Source: Desulfovibrio sp. JC022
GTDB taxonomy: Bacteria > Desulfobacterota > Desulfovibrionia > Desulfovibrionales > Desulfovibrionaceae
NCBI RefSeq assembly: GCF_010470665.1
Contig: NZ_VOPZ01000004.1
Span: forward strand, 310,001 to 374,000
Length of the DNA stretch: 64,000 nt
Reading direction: 5' to 3'
The position numbers were made by a program, and so were the translations under genes. Every line of letters begins with the position of its first letter. Positions within the stretch are counted from its first letter, which is position 1. The notes below the pieces were generated by a model, which saw only the letters and a program-made list of their open reading frames with translations, searched no databases and was not told the origin of the DNA. Positions 35,889 through 44,835 of the stretch are shown here, piece after piece.

Positions 35889-36905
35889 CTAAGTTTCCAG
35901 ATTTCTTTTTTTGATCTTTTCAATAAGCGTGGTCCGCTTGACTCCGAGAAGTTCAGCGGCTTTGTTCTTCACGCCACCGGCCTTTTCAAGGGCCTCGATC
36001 ATAAGCCGGTCCTCGATCTTCTCCAGAAAATCCTTAAGTCCTTTGGCTCCCTGCTCTTCCATATCTGCAAGGGTCGGCCAGTTGAACCCGGCGGGCTGCA
36101 TAAGCTCGGCAACCTTTTTCTTCGGTTCCTTGCCCACGTCCTTCCAGATTTTTTCCGGCAGGTCATCGGGAACTATCTCATCCTCATCACAAAGGATGCA
36201 CATACGTTCCATAAAATTTTCAAGCTCACGGACATTACCGGGCCAAGTATAGGAAACCATCATATCCGCAGCATCAGGATCAACCTTCAACGGCTCCATT
36301 TCCTTGTCTTCACAAAAACGACCAAGAAAATGTTTTGCCAGCAAAAGCACATCCCCGCCCCTATCCCGTAACGGCGGCAAATGCATGGGGATTACATTGA
36401 GACGATAAAAAAGATCCTCGCGGAACCTTCCCGCGGCAACCTCGGTTTCAAGATCACGGTTGGTTGCAGCCACGATGCGCACATCCACCTTTTTGATGGA
36501 AGTACCACCGACCCGCTCAATCTCCTTTTCCTGCAAGACCCTTAAAATCTTGACCTGAAGACTGAGGTCCATTTCCCCGATTTCATCAAGGAAGATGGTC
36601 CCGCCGTCAGCCAGCTCAAAACGGCCCGGACGGGAACGTACCGCATGGGTAAATGCCCCCTTCTCGTGCCCGAAAAGTTCCGATTCCAGCAATTCCTTGG
36701 GGATAGCCCCGCAGTTTACCGGAACAAAAGGTTTTTCCTTGCGTTTACTGTTGCGGTGCAAAGCACGCACAAGCAGTTCTTTACCCGTGCCGGATTCCCC
36801 GGTGACCAGCACGGTACTGTCTGTCGGCGCCACCTTTGCGAGAATCGCAAAGACCTCCTTAAGCGCAGGACTGTTTCCAATTATACCACCTAAATTAAGA
36901 GCCAT
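35889..36905 (-). CDS. Sigma-54-dependent activator without receiver domain (FleQ-like)
   Basis: 338 residues, GGGAGG before the ATG. The AAA+ domain begins almost at residue 1: Walker A GESGTGKE (36-43), GAFTHA (83-88) where GAFTGA is standard, Walker B TIFLDEIG (about 103-110), and the R-finger region [11 protein letters not shown]. The C-terminal Fis-type helix-turn-helix ends [18 protein letters not shown], very like the C-terminus of FleQ/FlrA flagellar regulators. It lacks any N-terminal sensor, so activity may be controlled by level or partner. The altered loop that touches sigma-54 is odd. Likely activates flagellar promoters such as the one before the flagellin gene, by inference. 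Confidence 0.85.
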   Translation of the reverse strand: MALNLGGIIGNSPALKEVFAILAKVAPTDSTVLVTGESGTGKELLVRALHRNSKRKEKPFVPVNCGAIPKELLESELFGHEKGAFTHAVRSRPGRFELADGGTIFLDEIGEMDLSLQVKILRVLQEKEIERVGGTSIKKVDVRIVAATNRDLETEVAAGRFREDLFYRLNVIPMHLPPLRDRGGDVLLLAKHFLGRFCEDKEMEPLKVDPDAADMMVSYTWPGNVRELENFMERMCILCDEDEIVPDDLPEKIWKDVGKEPKKKVAELMQPAGFNWPTLADMEEQGAKGLKDFLEKIEDRLMIEALEKAGGVKNKAAELLGVKRTTLIEKIKKRNLET

Positions 36906-37108
36906 TCGGCCTCCCGAAAAATTCTAGTCCGGGGAACTTTTTCGTTTTGTTCCACCTTGTACGGACTGCCCCATCATATAAATATGGGTCAACCTTACAC
37001 ATTCACTGTCAATGAAATGACACAAAGTCAATAAGCAATTAATTTTTTCTTGCAAAAATCAATTAAAAAACAGTCGAATATCCTGATTTTGTGCTTCATG
37101 AACAAAAT

Positions 37109-38518
37109 TTACTCCATATCTTCCAATTCCCTGCCTTTGGTTTCCCGAACCAAAAACAAAACAAACAGAAAAGAAACAGCCGCAAAAAAAGCATAAATGG
37201 AGTAGGTAACCCCCAATCCGACCCGGTTAACAAGCGAAGGAAAAGAAGCTGAAACAATAAAGTTTGCCACCCACTGGGCTCCCGCGCCAAGAGCAAGGGC
37301 CGAGGCACGGATACGGTTGTTGAACATCTCGCCTAGCAACACCCAGACTATCGGCCCCCATGAAAAACCAAAACAGAATACATAAAGATTGGCAGAATAA
37401 AGTGCGGTGGTGGCAGAAGTCCCGCTCAAAACCGGATGTCCTGCTGCATCAAGCGGTGCATGCCCGAACAGGTAAGCCAAAATCCCAAGGGTAACCAACA
37501 TCCCGGCAGAACCGGCCAAAAGCAGCGGCTTGCGTCCCACCCGGTCGATCAAAGCAATAGCAACCAACGTGGTAACGATGTTCACAACTCCGGTAATCAC
37601 CGTAATCCACAAAGAATTTTCTTCGGAAAACCCCACACTGCGCCAAAGCATGGAGCCGTAGTAAAAAATTACGTTGATACCTACAAATTGCTGCAAAACA
37701 GACAGCCCCAAACCAATCCAGACAATGGGCTTAAAGCCGAACTTTCCCTTGATTGCCGCGAACGAAGCCCTGCTTTCATCTTTTAGGGTAAGCTTGATCT
37801 CCTCAATTTTCTCCAGAACACTCTCACCGAGGACCCGCCCCAGAATCCGCTCAGCCTCATCTTCCCGTCCGGTGCCGATCAGATAACGAGGTGATTCCGG
37901 GATCATCAGGGCCGCAAAACCATACAGCAACGCAGGCGGAACCTCGGCCCAGAACATCCAACGCCAGGTTTCAAAACCGAACCAGAGCACATTATCCGCC
38001 GATCCCCCGGCAATGCCCACCAGCATATAATTACTGAGCATAGCCACAAAAATACCCACCACAATGGCAAGCTGCTGCAATGAACCGAAGCTTCCGCGCA
38101 GGTTTGCCGGAGAAATTTCCGCGATGTAAGCCGGGGTAATGGCACTGGCAAGACCGATGCCCACCCCGCCGAGGAAACGCCAGAAAATAAAATCCCAGAC
38201 GCTGACCGGAAAACCGGCCCCGATTCCGCTGATGGTAAATAAAAATGCGGCAATCAACATGGGTTTGATACGTCCGTATCGATCCGAAACAGGCCCTGAA
38301 AGCAAAGCACCGATGGCGGACCCGATAAGCGCAAGCGACACAGACATCCCCACCAACACCGGGCCGACCTTGAAATGATCACCCAGCGCAACCACCGCGC
38401 CGTTTATTACAGCAGTATCAAAGCCGAAGAGAAAGCCGCCGAGTGCTGCGGCAGCGGAAATAAGCAGGACGAATATTACAGATGCAGATTGTTTGGTGGC
38501 GGGAGTAGGGCTGGTCAT
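37109..38518 (-). CDS. Sugar porter family MFS transporter
   Basis: 469 residues from the ATG at 38518 (GAGGA 5 bases upstream); an in-frame ATG 15 codons earlier has no ribosome site. Twelve membrane segments. GGFLFGFDTAVINGA, DRYGR, PAYIAEISP, PESPRYLI, QQFVGINVIFYYG and the final RETKGRELEDME are the sugar porter signatures (XylE/GalP/GLUT relatives). It should import a hexose or pentose with protons. No sugar-metabolism gene is adjacent. Confidence 0.93.
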   Translation of the reverse strand: MTSPTPATKQSASVIFVLLISAAAALGGFLFGFDTAVINGAVVALGDHFKVGPVLVGMSVSLALIGSAIGALLSGPVSDRYGRIKPMLIAAFLFTISGIGAGFPVSVWDFIFWRFLGGVGIGLASAITPAYIAEISPANLRGSFGSLQQLAIVVGIFVAMLSNYMLVGIAGGSADNVLWFGFETWRWMFWAEVPPALLYGFAALMIPESPRYLIGTGREDEAERILGRVLGESVLEKIEEIKLTLKDESRASFAAIKGKFGFKPIVWIGLGLSVLQQFVGINVIFYYGSMLWRSVGFSEENSLWITVITGVVNIVTTLVAIALIDRVGRKPLLLAGSAGMLVTLGILAYLFGHAPLDAAGHPVLSGTSATTALYSANLYVFCFGFSWGPIVWVLLGEMFNNRIRASALALGAGAQWVANFIVSASFPSLVNRVGLGVTYSIYAFFAAVSFLFVLFLVRETKGRELEDME

Positions 38519-38655
38519 AAAGGTCCTCACACAGATAAATTGTAATTCAACATTGAAGAACACGGATCACAATATAATTCGGTAACATACTCAGCAACGT
38601 GTGTCATTTCAAAATGGTTAAATTGCTTTTGACCTGACAGCACCTTGACCAGACC

Positions 38656-38679
38656 TTAATTAAGACCTAAATTAAGACC
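38656..38679 (+). repeat. Tandem 12-bp repeat upstream of the toxin-antitoxin operon
   Basis: TTAATTAAGACC and TAAATTAAGACC (one difference) stand side by side; GGAATAAAGATT next to them is a weaker third unit. It lies 33 bases before the antitoxin ATG, a usual place for the operator bound by the antitoxin complex. Confidence 0.5.
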
Positions 38680-38712
38680 GGAATAAAGATTTAAAAAACA
38701 CAGGAAAACATC

Positions 38713-38994
38713 ATGAAATTATCAGAACAGGTCAAGCCCATCAGCTACTTGAAAAACAACACTTCCAAAGTTTTCAAAGAAGTACGCGAAAAACGTGAGC
38801 CTTATTTTATCACCCAAAACGGGGAAGCCAAGGTGGTTGTACAGGATATCCGTGACTACGAAAAAACACAGGAAACTCTTGCTCTGCTCAAAATACTCGC
38901 TCACGGCGAAAAGCAGTTCGCTGAAGGAAAATACGTTGATGCAGATGTTGCTTTCAGCCAATTAAGAGAAGAGTTGGAACAAGATGAAAGTTAG
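38713..38994 (+). CDS. Phd/YefM-family antitoxin
   Basis: 93 residues; AGGAAAACATC before the ATG. The N-terminal SYLKNNTSKVFKEVREKREPYFITQNGEAKVVV is the DNA-binding Phd/YefM fold, and the acidic, helical C-terminus (from about residue 60) should wrap the toxin. The gene overlaps the toxin gene by 11 bases, which couples their translation. It probably represses its own promoter through the repeats just upstream. Confidence 0.9.
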   Translation: MKLSEQVKPISYLKNNTSKVFKEVREKREPYFITQNGEAKVVVQDIRDYEKTQETLALLKILAHGEKQFAEGKYVDADVAFSQLREELEQDES

Positions 38995-39301
38995 ACTGAC
39001 TGAGGCAGCAAATCAGGATTTGCAGGATATTGTTCACTACATCAAACAAAATGATTGCAAAGAGCAGGCAAATAAAATTCTCGATAGACTGGAAAACTCA
39101 CTCTACAGCCTGCAACAACTCCCAAGCCGAGGAGTCCGCGTTCGGGAGTTATTTGAATTTGGCCTAAATGTTTATAGAGAAATTTTCTGCGATTGTTACC
39201 GAATCATATACAAAGTAAACGCTGAAACGGTTCGCGTATATTTAATTGTCGACAAACGCCGCGACCTTGTTCCTTTGCTGACTCAAAGACTTATAGACTA
39301 A
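38984..39301 (+). CDS. ParE/RelE-family toxin
   Basis: 105 residues. VRLTEAANQDLQDIVHYIKQ at the start, LPSRGVRVRELFEFGLNVYREIF and the YRIIYKV...VYLIVDKRRD end are typical of the ParE branch of the RelE/ParE fold. ParE members poison gyrase while RelE members cut mRNA on the ribosome; sequence alone leans to ParE. Strong terminator directly after the stop, so the pair is a self-contained module. Confidence 0.88.
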   Translation: MKVRLTEAANQDLQDIVHYIKQNDCKEQANKILDRLENSLYSLQQLPSRGVRVRELFEFGLNVYREIFCDCYRIIYKVNAETVRVYLIVDKRRDLVPLLTQRLID

Positions 39302-39340
39302 AAAAAGGAGATACCGACCCAAAGTCAGTATCTCCTTTTT
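39302..39340 (+). terminator. Terminator of the toxin-antitoxin operon
   Basis: AAAAAGGAGATAC and GTATCTCCTTTTT pair perfectly (13 bp) with a short inner stem; runs of A and T make it bidirectional. Confidence 0.88.
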
Positions 39341-39370
39341 CATGAGACAATTTTTATATCTAACGGCTAT

Positions 39371-39468
39371 CCCAAACTATTAAAAGTTTTTGGGATTCTT
39401 AAACCCTTTTGCAAAAGGGTTTAAGCCGCCGGAGGCGAAATCAATTCATTCTTAAACGCGCGAAGCGC
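39371..39468 (-). repeat. Dispersed intergenic repeat, copy G
   Basis: Read on the minus strand: GCGCTTCGCGCG (39457-39468), GCCTCCGGCGGC (39425-39436), hairpin TTAAACCCTTTT/AAAAGGGTTTAA (39399-39424), then GAATCCCAAAAACTTTTAATAG. It follows the stop of the FAD dehydrogenase gene and matches copy B closely. Confidence 0.88.
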
Positions 39469-39472
39469 ATCC

Positions 39473-40879
39473 CTACTTCTTAGCTCTAGCAGCAATCTCT
39501 TTAGCGGGAATAATACCGGTAGCGGAAGCGGAAACAATGTTTCCTGCCACACCGGGACCGTCACCGGCTACGAAGAGACCTTCAAGCGCGGTTTCAAGCT
39601 GATCGCTGGTTTCCACCTGAGTGGAGAAAAACTTGATTTCCGGTGCGTAGAGCAGAGTTTCCTCGTTGGCAACTCCGGGCACTACGTCGTTCAGCTTTTC
39701 AAGACCTTCGATGAGGTTACGCACGATACGCTCAGGCAGGGCCATGGCGATATCACCGCAGGTAACGTTTTTCATGGTCGGCTCAACAAAGCTGTTGCGT
39801 ACGCGGTTCCATGTGGAACGACGACCGCGCTTAAGATCACCGAAACGCTGAAGAATAGGTTTGCCGCCGCCAATGATGGTAGCGAGCTTACCGATGGATT
39901 CACCGTATGCCTGATTGTCGGTAACTGGCTCTTCAAGCACAACCTTGGACAGGAAGGCGAAGTTGGTGTTCTCGGATTTTTTGTCCATGTAAGCGTGACC
40001 GTTTACGCAGACAAAATCCTGATAATTTTCAAGAGCTACAAATCCGCCCTGATTGGTGCAGAAAGTACGCACCTGATCATCATAGGTGTTGGTACGAATA
40101 AAGAAAGTGGGATCGTAAATCACGGAACAAAGATCACGCATGATATCGCCGTGGACTTCAACACGCACGCCAACCTCAATACCACGCTGAGTAATGGCAA
40201 GATCGTGCTTTTTAGCGACAGATCCCATCCATTCGGAACCCACACGGCCCGGAGCGAGGATAACATTCTTGGCACGGTATTCATTCTTCTTAGTAACAAC
40301 CCCGGCCAGTTCGCCATTCTCGATGAGGATATCATCTACATGCTCACCGGTACGGAAAGTCACACCCTTTTCCATGCAGTAGTCGGCCATTCCGGCAATG
40401 TGTCCGGGCAGGTTATCACTACCAAGGTGCTTCTGCTTGATCAGCAGCAGGTCAATGCCGTTCTTAAGGGCATCCTTCCTGATATTCTTAGCCTCTTCCA
40501 TGTCGGTGGGGTAAACCTGACCGTCCATGTTAAAGCGGTTGAAAATTTCTTCAGTTTCATCAATGAGGGCTTTAGCCTCGGAAACAGACATGAACTGGGT
40601 AAGGTCGGTCTTACCGAGTTTATGGATATAGTTGAGCTTACCGTCGGAAAAAAGCCCAGCCCCGCCAACACCGGAAAGGATGTTGCAGGGTTTGCATTTA
40701 ATGCATTCCTGATCCCCGGTTATGGGACAATGTCTTTTCAGGGACGCCTTTCCCTTTTCAATGACCAGAACATCAAGGTCGGTATTCTCGCCAAGGTAGT
40801 AGGCTGCGAAAAGGCCCGCAGGGCCGCCGCCGACAATAATTACATCAAACTCTTTTTTCCCGTTCTCTTTCGGGCTCAT
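39473..40879 (-). CDS. FAD-dependent dehydrogenase (COG2509-like)
   Basis: 468 residues; TGGAG upstream of the ATG. DVIIVGGGPAGLFAAYYL is the FAD-binding Rossmann motif, LFVAGDGPGVAGNIVSAS near the C-terminus the second FAD contact. A cysteine group CIKCKPC (about residues 60-66) next to LSGVGGAGLFSDGKLN is characteristic of this branch of uncharacterised FAD dehydrogenases. Cytoplasmic, reaction unknown. It is divergent from an Rrf2 regulator gene with an operator-like region between, so redox- or Fe-S-linked control is plausible. Confidence 0.85.
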   Translation of the reverse strand: MSPKENGKKEFDVIIVGGGPAGLFAAYYLGENTDLDVLVIEKGKASLKRHCPITGDQECIKCKPCNILSGVGGAGLFSDGKLNYIHKLGKTDLTQFMSVSEAKALIDETEEIFNRFNMDGQVYPTDMEEAKNIRKDALKNGIDLLLIKQKHLGSDNLPGHIAGMADYCMEKGVTFRTGEHVDDILIENGELAGVVTKKNEYRAKNVILAPGRVGSEWMGSVAKKHDLAITQRGIEVGVRVEVHGDIMRDLCSVIYDPTFFIRTNTYDDQVRTFCTNQGGFVALENYQDFVCVNGHAYMDKKSENTNFAFLSKVVLEEPVTDNQAYGESIGKLATIIGGGKPILQRFGDLKRGRRSTWNRVRNSFVEPTMKNVTCGDIAMALPERIVRNLIEGLEKLNDVVPGVANEETLLYAPEIKFFSTQVETSDQLETALEGLFVAGDGPGVAGNIVSASATGIIPAKEIAARAKK

Positions 40880-41056
40880 AATATACTCCAGATTGGTCTT
40901 TTTAGTCTGCCTTACACAACACGCGCAGACATGCCAATATACGCTTTTAACCAGATATTTTCAAAAACACAACCTTTTATTATTCTTTTTCAAATCAAAT
41001 GAAACATCAATATAAATAACATGTTAACTCGCACACAGCAAACAATCGGTTACTCT

Positions 41057-41112
41057 CGGAGCAATCCCTCTTGACCCGGAGCAATTACTTTTCTACATGG
41101 TTTATTAAACCA
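41057..41112 (+). promoter_or_regulatory. Candidate promoter and operator of the Rrf2 gene
   Basis: CGGAGCAAT occurs at 41057 and 41077 (20 bases apart). TTGACC (41071-41076), a 17-base spacer and TACATG (41094-41099) form a promoter overlapping the second copy. TGGTTTATTAAACCA (41098-41112) is a perfect palindrome at the expected transcription start. The arrangement fits autoregulation. Confidence 0.45.
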
Positions 41113-41125
41113 AAAAGGAAAATTC

Positions 41126-41557
41126 ATGAGACTGACAACCAGAAGCAGATACGGAACCAGAATGATACTTGATATCGCCATGCACTGTACATCAGGCCCG
41201 GTGCGTATCAGCGACATTGCCAGCCGACAGGGGCTTTCTACAAAATATCTTGAAAAACTTATCCGTGAGTTGAAAAAGGCCGGCTTTATCTCCAGTAAGC
41301 GCGGGCCCGGCGGCGGCCATTCACTGGCTATGCCCCCGGAAGACATCACCGTAGGCGCGGTAGTCAGAAGCCTTGAAGGAGAAGCCGGACTGGTTGAATG
41401 CCTTGAAAACGATGAACTCTGCGGACGCATTGAAAACTGCCCTACCCGTGAAGTCTGGATTAAAGCCAGCAAAGCCATGTACGCAGCCCTTGACGAAATC
41501 TCCATCGCCGACCTGCTCAAAGAAGGTTCCTTCTGTATTAAGACCAATCCTTACTAG
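41126..41557 (+). CDS. Rrf2-family transcriptional regulator
   Basis: 143 residues; AAGGAAAA before the ATG. RLTTRSRYGTRMILDIA and the winged-helix block LSTKYLEKLIRELKKAGFISSKRGPGGGH are standard for Rrf2 proteins. Three cysteines in CLENDELCGRIENC (spacing 6 and 5) resemble the Fe-S cluster ligands of IscR, NsrR and RsrR, so it likely senses redox, nitric oxide or iron-sulfur status. Divergent from the FAD dehydrogenase gene, a likely target. Confidence 0.9.
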   Translation: MRLTTRSRYGTRMILDIAMHCTSGPVRISDIASRQGLSTKYLEKLIRELKKAGFISSKRGPGGGHSLAMPPEDITVGAVVRSLEGEAGLVECLENDELCGRIENCPTREVWIKASKAMYAALDEISIADLLKEGSFCIKTNPY

Positions 41558-41583
41558 CCTATCCTCCTGATAAAAACTTTTCC

Positions 41584-41613
41584 ACCCCTGATCCGTAGCT
41601 GCGGCTCAGGGGT
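41584..41613 (+). terminator. Stem-loop after the Rrf2 gene
   Basis: ACCCCTGA and TCAGGGGT with inner CCG/CGG form 11 bp. T-tract weak. Confidence 0.6.
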
Positions 41614-41719
41614 TGCCTATTGTTACGCACAAAGTTTTCCACAGATTGTTCGTAACTCCGCTAACGTCTCTCAACTAATTCCCTTGCATTTTGCCTGCAC
41701 AATGCAGTAGCCTGCTTTC

Positions 41720-42169
41720 ATGATTTACAAACTAACCGTACTTATTGTCATTATTTGTGCCGCAGCCCTCTTCACTGCCGCCCATTTTTCATCTCCCCCG
41801 GAAAACTTAGGCATAACCGGCGGCAACCTCTCGCTCTGCCCGAACAGCCCTAACTGTGTATCTTCACAAGAAAACGACAAAGAACATACGATCCAATCAT
41901 TCAAAGCCAGTGGATCAAATAAGCAGGTTATGAAAAAATTACGCACCTGCATCAAACAAATGGGCGGGAAAATCACCACCCGCAGCGGCCCATATCTGCA
42001 CGCTGAATTCAGGAGCAAATGGTTCCGCTTTGTGGATGACCTTGAGTGCATTTATAATGAAGCGGAAGGCAAAATTGATATCCGTTCCGCAGCACGGCTG
42101 GGTTATTCGGATTTCGGGGTGAACAAAAAGCGGGTTGAAGAATTACGCAGACTTTTTGAACAGGAATAA
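41720..42169 (+). CDS. DUF1499 family protein
   Basis: 149 residues. A membrane or signal segment occupies residues 5-22. LSLCPNSPNCVSS and the final RSAARLGYSDFGVNKKRVEELR are the two signatures of DUF1499, a family of envelope proteins without known activity. The two Cys of CPNSPNC may form a disulfide. The Shine-Dalgarno is weak. The next gene starts 17 bases later, so the two are likely cotranscribed. Confidence 0.85.
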   Translation: MIYKLTVLIVIICAAALFTAAHFSSPPENLGITGGNLSLCPNSPNCVSSQENDKEHTIQSFKASGSNKQVMKKLRTCIKQMGGKITTRSGPYLHAEFRSKWFRFVDDLECIYNEAEGKIDIRSAARLGYSDFGVNKKRVEELRRLFEQE

Positions 42170-42186
42170 AAACGGGAGTTCATACG

Positions 42187-43470
42187 ATGATGAAATATGG
42201 CAAATTAATTATTTTGCTTGCGGCAACATTTATCATTAGCTCGACAGCTGTATTCTCCGCGGAATGGAGATTCCCCGGCGAATTTGAAAAACAAGAACGT
42301 GTTTATCTCGGCTGGCTGAGCAAAGAATATGTAAAAGGATACCACACCGACGATGTTTTGCTGGAAATTGCCAAAAACCTTGCTCCATATACCGACATCA
42401 CCGTCTGTGTGCCCGGAGAAAACCAGCGCAAACATGTGCAGTCCCTGCTGAAAAAGAACAACCTGCCCATGGATAAAATTTCATTCCAGACTATCCCCTT
42501 CACCATGCTTTACTGGCGGGATTTCGGCCCTGTATTTACCTTAAATAACCAGAACCAGAAAAGCATAGCCGACTTCGGATTTAATTGCTGGGGATACTTT
42601 CCGCAATCAGATATCCAGTCCCGGATAATGGAGCGAGTTGACCGTGATATGGCCAAGCAACTTAACCTCCCATCCAGAATGACCAGACTGGTCAGCGAAG
42701 GCGGCGACCGGGAGCTTAACGGCAAGGGCACCATACTGGTCACCGAAGCCTGCGAATTTCAGCGCAATCCCAACCTTTCACGGGAAGATATTGAAGCGGA
42801 ACTTAAGGAGATGCTGGGGGCAACCAACGTCATCTGGCTGAAAAGAGGAACTGTTGATGACGATGCATACAACGTGAGCACTCTGCCCGGACCGGAAGGC
42901 AAAGGGGTTGCTTACCGCAGCGGCGCGGCTAACAATCACATCGATGAATTTTGCCGTTTCGTAGCCCCGGACACAATCCTGCTGGCTGAGGTGAGTGAAG
43001 AAGAAGCGGCCCAAGGTCCGGTTGAGGCTGAGAACCGTCGCCGCATGGAAGAAAATTATCACATTCTGAAAAACGCAGTGGATCAGGACGGCAAGCCGTT
43101 CAAAATCATCCGCATTCCCATGCCGGAAACACTGTATTTTGAAATCACTCCGCAGGATGGAGCATACTACGGGCTGGTCTCGTTTCCCCGTTTTACAGAC
43201 GGCACAGCTTTCCCGGTCGGCCAGCCGGTACAGATTGTCCCGGCCCAAAGCTATTGCAACTTCCTGATTTCCAACGGCGTAGTGCTGACCCAGAAATACT
43301 GGCATGAAGGGTTGCCTGAAAAAATAAAAAAACGCGACGCCGAAGCACTGGCAGTCCTGAAAAAGACCTTTCCCAACCACAAAGTCGTTACGATCAACAC
43401 CCTCGCAATAAATTTCGGGGGCGGCGGAATCCACTGCTCCACGCAGCAAGAGCCGTATACAGGTAAGTAA
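42187..43470 (+). CDS. Secreted agmatine deiminase / peptidylarginine deiminase family protein
   Basis: 427 residues; GGGAG upstream of the ATG. The N-terminus is a clear signal peptide (LIILLAATFIISSTAVFSA), unusual for agmatine deiminases, which are cytoplasmic. Catalytic blocks of the guanidino-modifying fold are present: YWRDFGPVF, SEGGDREL, NHIDEFCRF (His) and GGGGIHCSTQQEP with the nucleophile Cys close to the end. It should hydrolyse a guanidinium group (agmatine, or arginine in peptides) in the periplasm. Terminator follows directly. Whether substrate is free or peptide-bound cannot be told. Confidence 0.85.
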   Translation: MMKYGKLIILLAATFIISSTAVFSAEWRFPGEFEKQERVYLGWLSKEYVKGYHTDDVLLEIAKNLAPYTDITVCVPGENQRKHVQSLLKKNNLPMDKISFQTIPFTMLYWRDFGPVFTLNNQNQKSIADFGFNCWGYFPQSDIQSRIMERVDRDMAKQLNLPSRMTRLVSEGGDRELNGKGTILVTEACEFQRNPNLSREDIEAELKEMLGATNVIWLKRGTVDDDAYNVSTLPGPEGKGVAYRSGAANNHIDEFCRFVAPDTILLAEVSEEEAAQGPVEAENRRRMEENYHILKNAVDQDGKPFKIIRIPMPETLYFEITPQDGAYYGLVSFPRFTDGTAFPVGQPVQIVPAQSYCNFLISNGVVLTQKYWHEGLPEKIKKRDAEALAVLKKTFPNHKVVTINTLAINFGGGGIHCSTQQEPYTGK

Positions 43471-43473
43471 ATC

Positions 43474-43512
43474 AAAAAAACTCCCGCCGGAAAATCCAGC
43501 GGGAGTTTTTTT
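43474..43512. terminator. Strong terminator after the deiminase gene
   Basis: AAAAAAACTCCCGC pairs with GCGGGAGTTTTTTT over an 11-base loop. Bidirectional; folE2 converges from the other side. Confidence 0.9.
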
Positions 43513-43626
43513 ATCACTCAAAGTGTCGCCGCAATCGCTCAATCCATTCGGTAAGCAACTGCGGCTGTCGGCGGAGATCAGGTGGGGAAGATTCCCCTCT
43601 GCCTCCTTACTTATAATAGTAAGCAC

Positions 43627-44397
43627 TTATTCCGGCTTGGCAATACTTGCAAAGGCACAATGATTGTGAATTGATTCAAAACTTTCCACATCCACTTGAT
43701 ACCACGAAATTTTAGGGTGTTTTTCCAGCCCCATAGCAGCATTGCGGACCACATCTTCCACGAAGGTCGGATTTGAAAAACTTTTTTCAGTAACGTGTTT
43801 TTCATCCTCACGCTTGAGCAGAGAAAAAACTTCGCATGATCCTGAGCCTTCGGCAATTTCCACCAGATCTTCGATCCAGACGAAGCCCTTGGATTTGGTC
43901 TTGATGTGTACCACCGCCCGCTGACTGTGGGCACCTTCGTCGCTGATGGCCTTGGAGCAGGGACAGACGGTCATAACCGGAACTTTCACACCGAGGGTGA
44001 ATTCCAGATTATCCCCGACCATTTCCCCTTCCACCGTGCATTCGTAGCTCATGATACCCTTACGCCCGCTGACAGGGGAAGTCTTTTGCAGACAGTAAGG
44101 GAAACTCAGCTCAGCATGCGCACTTTTAGCTTCAAGACGGCGCAGGATATCGCTGAGCAGGTTGTGGAAACTTTTGTAGTCCAACTCTTCGGTCCAGTCT
44201 TCCAGTGCTTCTACAAAACGACTCATATGAGTGCCCTTGAAATGCGCGGGCAGGTCTACGGATAAAGCAACTTTAGCCATAGTGGACTGGCTGCCGGATT
44301 CCCGGTCACGCACCACAAGGGGGAGGGTCAAATCCCGCACGCCGACCCGGTCGATGGACATAGCAACTTTTGCAGGACTGTTCTGTACGTCTTCCAT
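43627..44397 (-). CDS. folE2: GTP cyclohydrolase FolE2 (type IB)
   Basis: 256 residues. It makes dihydroneopterin triphosphate, first step of folate and related pterins. The family blocks are [13 protein letters not shown]-like [41 protein letters not shown] with the catalytic Cys, and [14 protein letters not shown]. FolE2 uses metals other than zinc and in many bacteria belongs to the zinc-starvation response. Here the ATG directly follows the stop codon of nikR, so nickel regulator and enzyme share one mRNA. Last gene of a three-gene unit. Confidence 0.93.
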   Translation of the reverse strand: MEDVQNSPAKVAMSIDRVGVRDLTLPLVVRDRESGSQSTMAKVALSVDLPAHFKGTHMSRFVEALEDWTEELDYKSFHNLLSDILRRLEAKSAHAELSFPYCLQKTSPVSGRKGIMSYECTVEGEMVGDNLEFTLGVKVPVMTVCPCSKAISDEGAHSQRAVVHIKTKSKGFVWIEDLVEIAEGSGSCEVFSLLKREDEKHVTEKSFSNPTFVEDVVRNAAMGLEKHPKISWYQVDVESFESIHNHCAFASIAKPE

Positions 44398-44817
44398 TTA
44401 AACGAGTTCCTCACCAGTAGTAGTCAGCCCGAGCTTGCCGTGCTTAACGCCCTTGGTGGAAATCAAACGATGGGCAAGCTCTTTAATCTGCTTGCCGTCA
44501 CCCTTGAGCACCATGACTTCGAGGCAATTATCGTGATCCAGATGCACGTGCAGGGTGGACATAATCAGGTCGTGGCTGTCGTGCTGCAATTCTGTCAGCC
44601 GCTGTGAAAGCCCGCTCTGGTGATGATCGTAAACAAGAGAAAGAGTCCCGGCCATTTGCCCTTCGGTCTCATCCCATTCCTTTTCCACCAGCATGTTGCG
44701 GATCAAGTCACGAATGGCCTCCGAGCGGGTCTGGTAACTTTTCTCGTCACAAAGTTTATCAAATTTTTCAAGAAGATCGGAATCAAGGGAAACCCCGAAA
44801 CGAATTGTTTTACCCAT
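44398..44817 (-). CDS. nikR: Nickel-responsive regulator NikR
   Basis: 139 residues; GGAGGTTTG before the ATG. The N-terminal ribbon-helix-helix ([16 protein letters not shown]) binds DNA and the ACT-like C-terminus has the nickel site HH(Q)...[15 protein letters not shown], with the His, His, His and Cys ligands all present. It normally represses nickel uptake genes when nickel is plentiful. No nickel transporter is nearby; its gene sits between a methyltransferase gene and folE2. Confidence 0.95.
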   Translation of the reverse strand: MGKTIRFGVSLDSDLLEKFDKLCDEKSYQTRSEAIRDLIRNMLVEKEWDETEGQMAGTLSLVYDHHQSGLSQRLTELQHDSHDLIMSTLHVHLDHDNCLEVMVLKGDGKQIKELAHRLISTKGVKHGKLGLTTTGEELV

Positions 44818-44835
44818 TTCAAACCTCCGTAAAAA

